A stretch of DNA of 64,000 nt from Muricea muricata (GCA_963855995.1 OY979723.1:11050713-11114712), one strand, 5' to 3'. Positions 34,701 through 58,158 are shown, numbered from the stretch's first letter. Notes: generated by a model from the letters alone, not told the origin. A program made the numbers and translations.

Positions 34701-36724
34701 TAAATTTACATTTTATGATAATTTTTTCTCCTTTGATACTTAGTATGTAATAAAATATGTAATATTGACTATACCCTTTGGGAAACAGTATGATTTGTGT
34801 ACCCTTCCTCAGCAGTTTCTGGTCCAAAAAATACTGTTTCATTGGGCACAGTAATGTTAAATGTATAATTATTAAAGGAGCATATTTATAGTAAAAATAT
34901 TTACAATAATGAAAATGAGTGTACATGTATGTGTAAATAGCAATATCATGGATGACTGGTACATCGAACACACACATTGTTCGAAACAGACTACTTTTAC
35001 AAAGCTGACAATAAACATATTTCGAAAGACATTGTGTAGTCATTGGGATCGATTCATGAGATGTTCACGGAAAGAATCGATTAAAATACATAACATCAAT
35101 ATTTCGGATATATGGAAGAAAAAAATCAAAATATTTATTTATTTGATGTATTGCAGAACTAGACACCTGGGCCCCACAGCAGCACTTTCAAAACATGATT
35201 AAAAGGTGCTTTCTTAGAAATTGTTTCTTACCTTATATAATATTATTCTTACAGAGTGTAATGGTTGTGAGTACCGTTCAACCAGATGGCTCCCTCATTA
35301 CAAGGTAATATATAATTACTTGTTTCGACTTAAAGATGTTGAATTCTGAACTTGAAGAATGTTGTCCTAGAGACTGGAGAGTGGTGCAAATAGGGGGTGA
35401 GACCCCTAATAATGGCATTAAAGGAATGGGTCATACTTGGAGTACCAATACAGTGTCTTACTTTGCCCTTGTACTTGCTGAACGTGAGCAACTCCTTTAA
35501 CATAGCAGGTATATGGTATGCCATATAATGTATCCTCAACTGGACATTGGGTAGGAGTTGAATCTCCCCCCCCCTGCTTCTGAACTACTGACATGGAAAT
35601 TTTACATAAATATTATTTTTTACAGATCAGTACCAACACCAATGACTAATGGTGACTTATCTCTAACAAATCTGGATGCTATACCTTCATTGCCAAATCT
35701 TGCACCACTAGACAACTCACCATTAAATACCAATACTCCAGAAACCTCTGCAAACACAACTGCTACTCCAGAAGTAAAAACAGAGTCCGATGACAAACAT
35801 TTAGCCTCCACAAACGCTTTCGACACATCTGTAAATACAAAACAGGACAATGAAAACAAACAGGAACACTCAGAGCTTGCTGCTTCAGATTCAAATTGCT
35901 CTGAAAATAAGGAGGTTGTTTCAAAAGTAGATGAGCAATCAACAGATACAACAGTTGAGAATGCTGCAGAAAATTGTATAGAAAATGACACTAGTGTGAA
36001 AGTAGTAAATGCAGGGGTGGACACTCCTGCAAATGCTGAAACGACAACAGGTTAGTGATTTAAAGAGGGGTCACATGATTTCTTGATGTAAACAAAAAAG
36101 TTTTGTTTACATTTTGAACTGCTATACAGGGTGTATAAAAAGGTAACCATACTTTGGAGTGGTCTAGGGCACTCAAAATTTAATGTTAAACTTCTTTCAC
36201 GGTTTGAAATCATTGCTTTTAGCTTTTGAATTTCACCATGATTGTTAAATTTCAAGAAAAATTGAGCAAATATGAATCAGATAAAAATTGCCGGTTGAAA
36301 TGACATTAACATTCACAAATTTTTAGCTTAGGCAGTAAAATTATTGCAACTTTTTAGAGATGTTGTTTCTCATGACAGATCAGTGATTAATGGAATTTTT
36401 TTTTGTTATTCACAGGTTTAATAATGCTCCAACCTGTGATTTTGACCGATTATTTTATTTGATTTGTATTTGCTCAATTTGTCTCTGAGTATCACAAAAA
36501 TGGTGACAATGGAAAGCTAAAAGCTTGGTCTTTCATTAACAAAGTCACCAGTTAGCTAATTATTAGTTCGCAGTGTAACAAGATTATACAACGTTATGCT
36601 GCCCACATATTGTTCACAGCTGTTAAGTTGTTATGTTCTATTCCTTGTATTGTAAATAACGGTCATTTTTGTATTTTCAGACGAGAAAGCCACATTAGAA
36701 GATGAAAAAATGGAGCAGAGCTAA
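31713..36724 (+). CDS. PPP4R2: Serine/threonine protein phosphatase 4 regulatory subunit 2
   Basis: Eight exons: 31713-31749, 31888-31996, 32406-32454, 34122-34246, 34488-34581, 35255-35304, 35626-36050 and 36681-36724, giving 310 residues (human 417; the acidic tail is shorter here). The conserved N-terminal half includes [20 protein letters not shown] and [19 protein letters not shown], followed by [16 protein letters not shown], all close to vertebrate PPP4R2. The C-terminal half is Ser/Thr/Asn/Glu-rich, low in complexity and probably disordered, ending in an acidic KMEQS tail like the vertebrate EPMEQD. The protein binds the PP4 catalytic subunit, which acts in centrosome maturation, snRNP assembly and DNA-damage signalling. 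A 20-bp tandem repeat and a SINE with a duplicated segment lie in intron 3. Confidence 0.93.
32660..32756 (+). mobile_element. SINE fragment sharing its tail with 20666-20805
   Basis: CCCAGGTTTGAATTAAG resembles a degenerate B box; the following tatatttttcagcttacc and gtggatatacactcagagta match the tail of the SINE at 20666-20805. It lies in PPP4R2 intron 3. Confidence 0.55.
33186..33425 (+). mobile_element. tRNA-like SINE head followed by two tandem 77-bp units
   Basis: CACTTAGCTCAGTCAGCAGA is an A-box-like block, with a degenerate B-box-like block (GGGTTGCAAGTC) 60 bases on. Two tandem units follow (about 33270-33346 and 33347-33425), each with gttatgaacacaaa-, ttgaacatgaatca- and tgtgttcacaacatgccaag words. 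The head also resembles 48671-48750, both having ctccaaaggtc(a/g)tagat. Confidence 0.55.
33902..33993 (+). repeat. 20-bp tandem repeat, about 4.5 copies
   Basis: Unit ATTCCCATCACATCCCATTG repeated at 33902, 33922, 33942 and 33962, with T/C changes, then a partial unit. It lies in PPP4R2 intron 3 and causes a Ser/His/Pro repeat in a spurious open frame. Confidence 0.9.
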
Positions 36725-38877
36725 CTCCAAGCATGGCCACTGAAGTGATGCAAAAATGCTGTGCTTGCAAAAATGATGGTGGCTACAGAAACGGTTAAAG
36801 TTCAAGAAGTCTCTGCAAGTATATTTCCAAATCTCTTTTACGTCACTTGTCCAACAAACCAGCTGGAGAGAATCGCTCATAACATTGTAATCTGGTCAGT
36901 ATCAACTCAAAACGTCATACGTGAGATGAACAGATATGTTCAACCTACGACAGGGTAAAATTTTAGCTTTGATTAATTAAACAATTCCTTCCAGGTTCAT
37001 ATCTTAGGTCACCATTTACTGGATTACAGTCGGAGCGATATCAACTTGTACATTAAGAAAATTTTGCAATAAACCAGGAATTAAAGTCTACTGGAGAGCA
37101 ACATACAATTTATACCATTAATATATATTCCAAAGTCAAAGTTTGCCAACATTGTTGGGGGGGGGGGGATCCTCAGCATTTGATGCCCTTTCCCTCTCAT
37201 ATAAACTATCACTGTGTGCTGGTAGCTCTAGCCCTTAATGAATACTCCTCCCTGAAATGACACAATTTGATATTGCTCCGAAGGCAATCAGCTGTATCAT
37301 GTAACTGTGGCTTTTTAAAACTAGAAATAATGCAATATTACTATAATTAAATGCAGGCTAGTGCCTACATTGTATTTTCACTATGATAATAAACTATTTC
37401 ATGAAACTGTATAATTGCTGGAACAACAGAATAGCTAAAGCCCAAATAAACCTTTCTTACAATCAGTGGCATTGCTAGGTTGATGAAACTCAGGGACAAA
37501 CAAGCGCTGAATGTGTGAAATTCGTGGTGGAGGGGATGCCCCCCAACGTATATCTCAAGGGTCTCTGCTTTTTTCTCCTTTCTGTTGCTCTGGATTTATC
37601 GACTTGTTCGCGTGTTTTTTCGTCATATTTGCTCGTCGGAAATCGGAAAACACCAAATTTAAAATTACATTCAAGAATATATAAAATGGCATGAAAATCC
37701 TTCAAGATATAGAAGCAATTCTTCCTTTATTTCAAGGTAATTTGCTTTATTTTCTATCAGTGGTTGTAGAAGCGTATCTAGATCTGTGTTGATCTGTGAT
37801 ATAGATGAGTTTTGTGGGCAATCAGGCTCAATGTAGTGAAATATTTTAACATACAAAGTTCGTATTTTGCACGTGTGAAAACCATACTTTGTCTTCGCTG
37901 AGATCGTTTGCCCGAGTAAAATGTTGCTGAGTAATGTTGCTAAATAAAATAAGTGCATATTTCACATTATGTGTGGATTCCTACTTTTTTCACCTTAATC
38001 TGGTAACTATTGTAATTTAATCTGGTAATTAATCTGGTAATTGTATTGTATCTGGTATACTATTGTAAATTTAGTGAGTGTGGTTTGCCCAAATCAGATT
38101 ATTCCACACACACCCTCCTCGGGTGCAAAGGGGTTAAACCACTTGCCTTTTACCTCTGAGGTTGCAGGTTTTCAGTAGGGTCTCAATATGATCCAAACCC
38201 TGCCCTCGTGAAAGGATTACAAGTCAATGCTCTGCGAAAAGTTGCTCTTTACCCAAAGAAAAATTTTGTATTAGCCACAAATACATGGCTATCTTATGAC
38301 AATTTTATTTTTACCTGTTTTCACTTGTAAAACAACTGGGTTTGTCATTATTTGACTTTGTAATATACTACTATTTCATCTATTTGTTTTGTTTATAAAG
38401 GGCATCCAGGTGGTTTATTAGGATGAAAACATTATACTAAAATTTTGTCACTAAATCAGAATTTTATTGTTTTTATTATCGTCAGTGAAAAACCATGAAA
38501 AAAAGGCAGAATTGCCTCCAATATCTACAGTAACTTCTATACAACATTCTCATCAGAATTTTTTTTTGAATTTGGGAATTTCCGATTACCGACGAGTTTT
38601 GACGACTACTCTTGTACGACATTTTATCGATGGTTAATATTAGCCCGCAAAGGTTTCGACCTGATCCTTCCTGAACTTTAAAGGCCAGAGAAACGGTCAA
38701 ATGAAAGCGATTGGTTTTTGGTTGCATAGTTACAGCCAATAAGATTGCAGAAAAAAGTTAAATACCAAATATTATATATTTTTGGCCTCATTAAACTTGC
38801 ATGGCTGAACGTTTAAGCGTTTCGTCGATTTATTTCGCGTCAAGTTACCTTACAAGTTTGTTTAATTTCTGGAAAGA
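36725..38877. other. PPP4R2 3' region and intergenic DNA up to FAM72
   Basis: AATAAA at 37068-37073 may end PPP4R2. There is a G-run at about 37157, a MITE-like block beginning CAGTGGCATTGCTAGG near 37465 (similar to the hAT-like ends at 2086 and 44845), and a tRNA-like SINE block near 38130-38175 (accacttgccttttacctc followed by gaggttgcaggttttc). The open frame at 36761-36958 has no recognised similarity. Confidence 0.5.
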
Positions 38878-40061
<1,184 letters not shown>

Positions 40062-40436
40062 GCTAGACACAAATCTATAATTATATAAAGCATAAGAGAG
40101 ATTGTATATAATTTAATAATTTTGTACAGTAAGTTAGGTCACCTAGTGACAAGAGTTTGTTTGTGTGGTGGCAGTATTCATGCTATGCATACATATGCAC
40201 TTTGTATTAGCAATGCAAAATAATGTACAGGTCACATAATGATGGTCTGTTTATCATCATGTGTCTAATTAATAAAATGTAGAATGTAGCAAGTACTATA
40301 AACAAGCAATGAAATTGTCTGAAGAACTGTTTTATATTGTAATGTTTTTCAATTCGTTGCTATACAGCACATCCCATATTGTTTATGTTTTGTACCAGGC
40401 TAACTTGCTCTTTACAGTCTTTGTTTTACATACCTA

Positions 40437-40442
40437 AATAAA
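40437..40442 (+). terminator. Polyadenylation signal of FAM72
   Basis: AATAAA about 375 bases past the FAM72 stop codon. Confidence 0.5.
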
Positions 40443-40967
40443 GCCAATTTCTCATGTGAGTGTGTGGGATAAAGTTTGTTGCTTATAGTCGAAAGCAACT
40501 TTTTCTCTTAACAAGCTAAATTGTCTGGGATGTTAGCCTAATAAAGTTTGGGTTAGGGTTAGGGATGACTGTTACAGTAAGAGTTAGAAAACATTAAGAA
40601 TATGCCCTTGTGAGCAATATTTAGGTACCAGCATGTGATTCTTGATGTTTGTGGTGTTACACTGAGTTTATATCCATGTAAACTATAAGATATGTCTGCC
40701 ATGCTTGGAAACCTATCCCTGACCAATGCTCTACAGGTGTGTTTAAGTATGTGATATTTCAAAATAGAGTCTAGTTTCTTCAAAGTTAATATAGTCCTTA
40801 ACAATAAACAATATATAATCATGATTTTTTATCATATTCTAGAGTGATGTTTGTGTTGTGAATTATGCCTGATCAAATAGCCCCCAATGCTACCATCCCA
40901 TGGTGGCACATGCATTCAGGATGTACACAAAAGATTGTGGTAAATACCAACCTAAATCACCAGATTA

Positions 40968-41100
40968 TATGATTGACCTTTTGAAACAAAAGTCATCATT
41001 GTTTGTGATTCGTTCTTTAGAAAACCAATTTCTATAGTTTATTGTCTTTCATTGTTATAACCAACCACTCACAAAGGCTGATAGTATAGGCTGGAGGTGA
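40968..41100 (+). repeat. Dispersed repeat family, copy 1
   Basis: Shares with 52619-52757 (inverted) the blocks gattcgttctttagaaaa, attgtctttcattgttataa and ccaaccactcacaaag. A third, shorter copy is at 48138-48203. It has no open frame and no obvious terminal repeat; probably a non-autonomous transposon or SINE. Confidence 0.75.
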
Positions 41101-41838
41101 CCAAAATAATACCAGTGTCCTACCATTGCTTGAAACCCACGTAACATGTTAAGATTATATTGTAACACATTTCACACGAATATCAAAGCAGCAGAACAAT
41201 TTTTTCTACAATTTTTTACATAATACTTTAATCTGAATATCAGCTTTTTAAACTGTGTGCTACTTTTCCCTGCCCCTCAAAACTTCATGAAAAGCTCACA
41301 AAGTTCCAGAACATATTTCTGGCCAAATGCTTCCTTGTTTTGTTATTGCTTTTAGGCACTAGCAATCAAGCAGCAACTGTTAATCATAATTGCCATCGTT
41401 TTGTTCATAATCAAAATGCCAGGTAAGCAAAACACCGAATTAGAATACAACAATTCAAATTGGCTAATTAGCTGTTTTACCCTATATTGTATGGCAAAAT
41501 TTAACATTTTGATAAGGTATGTATGTAGCATTCATTTCGTAAGTTAACTTTGACAGAGTAAGCAAGTATTTATAAACTGCCAAATAAATCGAACATGTAC
41601 TATGTTACAGTTAACCTTCCAGTGCTTTATAATAGATACCAATATATCTACGTAATGTCTCTATATAGGCATACAGGGGATGGCCTTTGAGTTTTTACAA
41701 AACCCACATTGCACATCCTAAAATGGTAAGCGAAGTCACTTTTAAGTGCTGTCCTTCACTGATGATTGTAAGAATTAAACGCATGATAAAACGCAGTATA
41801 AAAATTTCAAAATCAACCAGCCCGTCCGATATTCAAAT

Positions 41839-42360
41839 CTACTTTTCACCATCGTCATTCGGTTCTGACTTGACTGCAGTGAGACTACAGCTCGCCTCCG
41901 TGTCAACTTCCAACGTTTTTTCAACGGTAACATGTTCGGGAATTGTTATTCCCCCGTTAGCAAAGAGCGACCTAAGCACGTTCAGTTCTTTTGTCAAAAG
42001 CGTAACTTTTGTTTTCAACTCACTGTTCTCTTTCGACAGCATGTTGACACGAAGCTGCGTTTCCTCAATTTTCTTTTTGGATTTCACGCGGCTCTTTCGA
42101 ACGGCTTCGTTGTTCCTCGCTCTTTTGCGTAGGTATTCATCCGATCCCTTTGCCATTGGCGCTTTGCTTGACCCCTTGCCTTTTTTCCTTGATGTATCAA
42201 GCATGTTTGTATCGTTTTCTTCGCAATCTGACAAGCTTTGCGCGTCAATTTGCCCGTTCTCCATCGTTGCGACACACTGCCTTTGTATTGCGTAATGGCG
42301 TTGTTGTTTTTCAATACAAGAATATGTCGCAATCTCACAATCCACTTTGTTAAAAACCAT
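41839..42360 (-). CDS. CEBPG-like: C/EBP-gamma-like bZIP transcription factor (intronless)
   Basis: A single uninterrupted frame of up to 173 residues. The bZIP begins KGSDEYLRKRARNNEAVRKS, with the DNA-contact pattern N-N-x-A-V-x-K-S-R, and the leucine zipper follows (LRVNMLSKENSELKTKV, then LLTKELNVLRSLF) with leucines at heptad spacing. KGSDEY before the basic region and LLTKELNVLRSLF in the zipper are close to vertebrate C/EBP-gamma. There is little else besides the bZIP, as in C/EBP-gamma, which lacks activation domains and works as a heterodimer partner (for example with ATF4 in stress responses). The longest frame starts at 42360; an internal ATG at 42262-42264 (MENGQIDAQ) is a credible alternative start. 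The tail after the zipper is acidic with a VKSEP motif, a possible sumoylation site. Lack of introns is usual for C/EBP genes. Confidence 0.86.
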   Translation of the reverse strand: MVFNKVDCEIATYSCIEKQQRHYAIQRQCVATMENGQIDAQSLSDCEENDTNMLDTSRKKGKGSSKAPMAKGSDEYLRKRARNNEAVRKSRVKSKKKIEETQLRVNMLSKENSELKTKVTLLTKELNVLRSLFANGGITIPEHVTVEKTLEVDTEASCSLTAVKSEPNDDGEK

Positions 42361-43196
42361 CCTTCAAAAGATGTTTTTCCGATGAGCTCAATGAAAAAGC
42401 AGAGTGAAAAACTCAGTGTTCTTTTGATCTATTTCATTTATTCCCCTGAGAGAAGTAAAAGGTAAAGGAGATAAAGCCATGGAGATAGAAACAATAAACA
42501 GATTTCATAGCATTTTACCCCTGGATTCAAAATTCGTACCGCTATGGACTAATGGACCTATGGTCGCTATAAATCAAGATACAATTTATAAAAATTTTGC
42601 AATATTCTTCTAATTAAGCTCGTTAAACGTTAAAAAGACTGGCAATTTTAAAAAGACCAGTCACTGAATGTCAATTTGTACTCTATATCATTTTAGCCCC
42701 CCCCCCCCCCCTTAAATAAGCCTCCCACTCTCTACTAAGCCCCCCTTTTGAGTGAAAAAATGAAATAAGCCCCCTCTCTAATAAGCCCCCCCCCCCCACA
42801 ATATAGACTCAAAAACACAATGATATATACTGATTATGTTATATGATATATACTGTGTAATGATTTTGAGTTTATTGCAATTCTAAGAGATAATCTCCAT
42901 TGCTGGTTTTTTGGATGAATAAATAAGCCCCCCTCTCAATTAAGCCCCTCTCTCCAATAAGACCCCTCCCCCCCCTCAAAAGGTCCTGAAATGAATAAGC
43001 CCCCCCCCCCCAGGGGCTAAATAGAGAGAATATGGTACATAGAGCCCGCTCAATCAGGGTCAATCAGATTTTCTTTTCATAGAAATTCCGTTATATAGTG
43101 GAAACACTCATCCAGTACGCGCGAGTCGCGTGGAAATCTTTTCGAAACATCTGAAATAATTTGAACGCATTCAAAACAACTGAATTGTTTACGAAA
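42361..43196. promoter_or_regulatory. Divergent upstream region of C/EBP-like and SRPK genes, with C-rich repeats
   Basis: The two starts are 836 bases apart and face away from each other. Between 42690 and 43015 the plus strand has repeated taagcccccc units with C-runs of up to about 16 bases (near 42697, 42788, 42968 and 43000), separated by AT-rich DNA. The minus-strand open frame at 42872-43063 is a product of this repeat. No TATA box is assigned. Confidence 0.5.
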
Positions 43197-52994
<9,798 letters not shown>

Positions 52995-54365
52995 AGGATC
53001 TCTTTTATGTATCTTTCATTGCTTTCACATGACTGCCGACCAAGGTTCAGGGTGACGCCCCCCCCCCCTCCCCGCTATCTATTTCCCTGCCGGATGGGGC
53101 CGTGTGTAAAACGGAACAAGCTCTACTAAACGCTTGACGACAGTTCAATGCTCGTAACATGTTAGCGCCCTCACTCCAACTTCTAAGTTATCTTCCCTCT
53201 CTCAGCTGTCAATCAGCACATGTAGTTCTTTGATATTTTGTCTTCATATTTTAAAGAGAATCGATCAGCCACAATGCACATTTGCTACGTTTAAAGCCAA
53301 GTTTTCACTAGGTCGTATCTGTGGTATCTGTCATTTTTGACTATGTAATGTGGTACAGATCAATTGTGTAGATCACTGGTGTAGATCAATTGTATTAGAG
53401 TAGCTTTTATACTCTTTCACATCCGTCACTTTGATGTATTCACGACTAAATGGAAATTATAGACTTGACAACTGCTGCTGCTATTTTTTAAAGCAAAGAA
53501 AATTGCCGCCTCTCGCTTTCAATGTAAACCAGGGTAGAATATATAAACAAATTAGCCAAACCATCACTAGTGCAATCAAGAAAACAAAGACAAGAAAAGG
53601 CATATACAAAGAAAAACAAAGAGCGTAACGTAACAAACGCACGTTCGCATTATGGTTAAAAATGTCTCTGTCAACCTTGCAAGTTTTCAAAAAGTTAAGC
53701 TGTAAAAGTGAAAAAATGTCGTTCTGAGAAATAAATTTCTACCATGAAGGCAGAGCGTCATTTTCGGTCAAGTCAGATGAGGATAAGATGGTGAGAGTTG
53801 AGAAGCAATGCGTGATTGGCTGATTTTCGTAAATTTTGCTGAACTTACGCAAAATAAGGATTGCAATTCGTGAAAGCGAAGTAAAAAGCCCAAAAGTTTC
53901 CTGCGTGTGGTTTTAAAACGTTGTATAAGTTGGCCATCTCCTAGCTTCGGCGGGAAGATATTGGACCTGAGTCAGCTGAGTGGGACATCATTTTGGTTGG
54001 CTACTTTCCAGTGTTTCCAGTTTGTAAAACTAAAAATCATTTCTCTATCCTTATTTAGACAGAAAGTGTGTAGACAGTGTTACACAAATCGTGTTAGGAC
54101 AGTAAACGTTTTTGGGTTTTGAATTAAATATTTTTAAGGACAACTTTTTTGGAATATTTTCATTTTTCTTTCAAATTTCAATCTGATCTCCTAATATATA
54201 ACTGGATGGTCAAACATGATTTGTCCGCCATGGTTGATTGACTGATTCTTGTCTTCGTGTCAAGTGCATAAATTTGCAATTTTGTTTGTGTGTTTAACTA
54301 TTGTTTAACTATTTTTTGTGAGTTCTTCTGAGTTTATACCATTTTGAATAGAAGTATTTTTCAAA
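52995..54365. other. SRPK 3' region and intergenic DNA before SLC35C1
   Basis: AATAAA at 53730-53735 is a candidate SRPK polyadenylation signal. C-run at about 53060. The open frames at 53431-53628 and 53907-54122 have no recognised similarity. The SLC35C1 promoter should lie in the last few hundred bases; no core element can be placed. Confidence 0.5.
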
Positions 54366-56666
54366 ATGACGGAGTCGTTATTTCGCAGGACTGTTAAAAT
54401 TGCTGCAGTGGTTTCTGTTTACTGGTAAAATAGTTTTTGTTGTTTGTGTATTGACATTCACATTTGTTGCTATTTCTTTTGGGTTGTAAGTTGTTGATTT
54501 TCTCGTTTTGTCAACAGGATTATATCAATATCAATGGTTTTCTTAAACAAGTACCTTTTAAGCAGCCCTGATTTAAAGGTATAAACTTTCTGCTCTTGTT
54601 AATAAATTGTGAATTGCATGTTTTATAAATAAAATACTTGTTATAACACACTTGTTATCCACATGCTTGCTGCAAATTGTTCCAACAAATTGTAACCAGT
54701 CTGCAAATGAAAAGTTGCAACAAGTCTGAATTAAAAGACTTGTTGCAACTTAATGAAATTGACAACTTGTTGACAAGTTGCAACAAACTTAAAACAAGTC
54801 TGGCATTTTTGGCTATGTGTGTGTTAAATGCAGATATTAGGTTGGGCACATCATGGCTGAAGTGATGTTTGGAGTGCCTTGATGTACTTGAGCAAAAACA
54901 AACTAGGTCCCCTATGAGTACCGACATTATAGCTGAATGAGCTATCTGTTTAAATAAAGTCATCATCATCATCAATTCTATTTTCTAGCTTGATGCACCG
55001 CTTTTTGTGACTTGGTATCAATGTGTAGTGACTGTGGTGTGTATTTATTTCCTGAGTTTTATTGGAGACAGATATCCACATATTGAAAAATTTCCAGCAT
55101 TCTCAATTGATCCCAAAGTTTCAAGACAGGTAATGTATGATTATTGTGTTTGATGTGAAGTTAGCTATTCACAGCCACCAAATGTAATAATTGGGTCACA
55201 CTGTCTACTCTGCTTAAATGTTTAAATTAATGAATAAAAACCCTGACTGAGTTTTATTCATATGACCCAACATTGAGTTGTCCTAGATAAGATTCATCCC
55301 CCATGGAGAAAATTATCACTACTCCTTTACTGGACATCCGTAGAATATAGAGATGACATTCCGATTCTTCTCCCTCTCCCCGACACAACCCACTTCCACT
55401 GTCTGATGTAATATTTTCATCAAGGGTGCATGTGATGCTGCATGCACTGTACTTTTTATCTCAAGTGATTTGAATTGAATGATTTTCTGTTTCCGTCTTA
55501 ATTTGTGTAATATTGTTTAATAGATCCTCTCACTTTCTGTCGTATTTGTTGGTATGATTACGTTCAACAATTTATGTCTCAAATATCTTGGCGTTTCATT
55601 TTACAATGTTGGTCGCTCATTGACAACTGTATTTAATGTGGTAAGAATTAAGTACTTCTTTTGAACTTTTAAAATACTAATAAGGATGCACTAACTCAGC
55701 ATGACCTACGAGTTAAAATACTTTTAGCTAAAATTGTATTTAATTTAATAGCTTAATATTTAATTTAAAAGCTTAGGATTTTATTTAAAAGCTTAGGATT
55801 TTATTTAAAAGCTTAGGATTTATCTTAAGTACAAATTTTTATTGTTTTCAAGAACAACTTATATTATCTTGTCTTTCCCCCCCCCCCAATTTATCACACC
55901 AATTCACTTGTAGTTAAATGTTTAAACTATATTTCAATGTGATGCCCCCCCTGCCTGATACATATGGCAATATAAACAATCTCTAATTTATGTATTTCTC
56001 CCCACTGCACAGCTTTTCACATTTTTTGTGCTTGGTGTGAAAACATCGGCAAAGGCCGTCGCCTGTTGTGCTGTGATAATCGGTGGATTCCTTCTTGGCA
56101 TTGATCAAGAGGGAAGCTCAGGTGAACTATCATATTCTGGTGTCGCTTTTGGTGTCTTGGCTAGTCTCTGCGTCTCCTTGAATGCCATTTACACAAAACG
56201 CAATCTGGACATAGTCGACAATAACATTTGGCGATTGCAATTATACAATAACTTCAATGCGATCTTTTTGTTTCTGCCTTTAATGGCTATCATGGGGGAA
56301 TTTCAAGTTATTTATAACTTTCCTATGATTGCCAGTGGTTATTTCTGGGGTGTAATGACCTTATCTGGCTTCTTTGGGATTGCGATTGGCTATGTTACAG
56401 GCTTACAAATCAAGGTGACTAGCCCACTCACACATAACATCAGCGGGACGGCAAAGGCTTGTGCCCAGACCATCCTGGCAGTGTCCGTGTACCACGAAGT
56501 CAAAACCTCTCTTTGGTGGCTTAGCAATGTGTTTGTAATTGGTGGATCTGGTATGTATTCTAAAGTGAGACACGATGAGATGCGAAGCAACATAAGTAGC
56601 TTACCTATCACTGCCACAAAGGACAGTGATGCTGATGGGCAAAGTCCTAATGAACCAAAACCTTGA
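54366..56666 (+). CDS. SLC35C1: GDP-fucose transporter (SLC35C1)
   Basis: Five exons, 54366-54424, 54518-54578, 54989-55129, 55524-55640 and 56013-56666, encode 343 residues (human 364). About ten hydrophobic helices are present. Family signatures include [40 protein letters not shown] and [20 protein letters not shown], all very close to vertebrate SLC35C1. The protein exchanges GDP-fucose for GMP across the Golgi membrane, supplying fucosyltransferases for N- and O-glycan and Notch fucosylation. The short polar tail ([13 protein letters not shown]) is cytosolic and unconserved. The ATG follows tcaaa and is the first in frame. Intron 2 contains a repeat-rich block with a retroposon-like tail. 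AATAAA near 57117-57122 is a candidate polyadenylation signal. Confidence 0.94.
54655..54975 (+). mobile_element. Repeat-rich block with retroposon-like 3' tail in SLC35C1 intron 2
   Basis: The left part (to about 54835) repeats acttgttgcaac, caacaagtctg and gacaacttgttgacaagttg in both orientations; a similar block occurs at 62085-62375. The right part ends ctgtttaaataaagtcatca followed by catcatcat, a tail form common at 3' ends of non-LTR retrotransposons. No reverse transcriptase frame is present. Confidence 0.5.
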
Positions 56667-58158
56667 TTAATGCAGATTTTTTATTCTCTGGTTGGAGAGT
56701 TCTTTTAAAACTATAGAACAACTTCTTTTGCTGTTTTTCACTTCCTCTTTTCTAACTTGAGATATTTTAATTTTTTTGCACTTCTCTCTGAAAACAATAT
56801 ACCACAGTGCATTATGAGCTCTCATTCAACTTTGTTATACTTAGTTATTCAAGCTGAAGACCATGCTAAAATGGACATGCATGTAACTATTAATGCTTCA
56901 CGACCATGTATCTCACTTTGATTGGTTGTTGTAACTACCAGAAATTGCTGCCGGGTATTATGATTTTTTTAAAAACCATTATGCGTCATACTGTCACATT
57001 GTTTCCAATGACAAGTTCAAAACAAACTAAAATATCCCAAGTTAGAAGAGAGGCAATGAAAAACTGCAAAAGAAGTTGTTAATATACAGTTTTAAAAGAT
57101 CTTTCCAGCTAGGGGGAATAAAAAAATTGTCATATACACTTAATCATTAGTAAGTTTTGCAGCCTCACAGAGTAGTGTTATATCGACTAAACCTCCAATT
57201 ATATGCCCTGGGCTTATATAAGTTCATAAGCATTATTTGTTTGGCCTGAAGATGGGGGACTTATATGTACAAAATATTAATTTAAATATTTAATTCCTCA
57301 TACTACTATACTTCCTTTATGTGTCAAAGTTACAAAGTAGTTGTCTTAACACTGTAACACAATCTAACATTTAAGCACATGGGCTTCAATGTTGAATTGT
57401 CCCAATGTAGGATTAACTGAGTGCAACAGTGAGTGTAGGATTATGTAGGAATGCAAAAGTAGTATAATCTGATAGGCTTATAGACAGGCTTGAATATACT
57501 TGAGAGGGGGCTTGGATTGGCATACGTTGGTAGTTGGATAAGCTTATATTTGGGGAGGGGCCTATAATCGGAGGTTCATGGTAAATATTTCGGTCGAACA
57601 GTCCTTTTGCATCAATTTAACTGGAAATAATTTTGTCCTAATGTGAATGTATTTATAAATACAAAATCTGTGTTGGATTTTACAGTGCTGTACTGTATTA
57701 CCCTATTAGTTTGCATTGTGTTGTACTGTCTAATGAAGCATAACGTGTTTTCTATTCTATTTTATTTCATTATGTTCTATTATGTTCTCCTCCCTTGTGT
57801 TCTATTCGTTCCATTTCTGTTGTTTCTGGGGTTTTTTTCTATTTCATTGTAATCGATTCTGTACTGACACTACTGTGTTTAGTTTTGTGGAAATAGCTAC
57901 CAAGTAAATTTATTATTGCAATATTTAATTTATTATTGTCTGTACTGTTTTATGATGTAAGATTTCTAAATAGGCGCGCGCGCAGCAATACGGAGTACAT
58001 ACTAATTATACGCGTCATCAAACTAAGAATACAGCAATTAGAACGCGCACGTTTCCAGAACTCTGTAGAAAGGTTCCTTTCGAACAGATATGAAAATCTT
58101 CACCATGAACGTTTTACGCAATTCTCCTGCTTAAAGAAGACGTTTTCGTTCTAAAATT
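56667..58158. other. SLC35C1 3' region and intergenic DNA before the myosin gene
   Basis: No supported coding exon. The open frames at 57643-57852 and 57936-58154 show no known domain. The myosin 5' UTR and promoter should lie near 57950-58158. Confidence 0.5.

Larger units (their letters stand above)
40062..41838. other. FAM72 3' UTR and intergenic DNA before the C/EBP-like gene
   Basis: Contains the first copy of a dispersed repeat (40968-41100, listed separately). The region up to 41838 should include the C/EBP-like 3' UTR on the minus strand. No additional coding exon was found; the open frame at 40559-40822 (minus) has no recognised similarity. Confidence 0.5.

Noticed and set aside
35620-36024. 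134-residue minus-strand frame
   Set aside because: Antisense shadow of PPP4R2 exon 7, caused by its low-complexity composition.
36761-36958. 65-residue plus-strand frame after PPP4R2
   Set aside because: No homology; it sits in the probable 3' UTR, and the PPP4R2 stop is well supported by the family-like acidic end.
41687-42295. 202-residue plus-strand open frame
   Set aside because: Antisense shadow of the C/EBP-gamma-like bZIP gene, whose minus-strand protein has clear homology.
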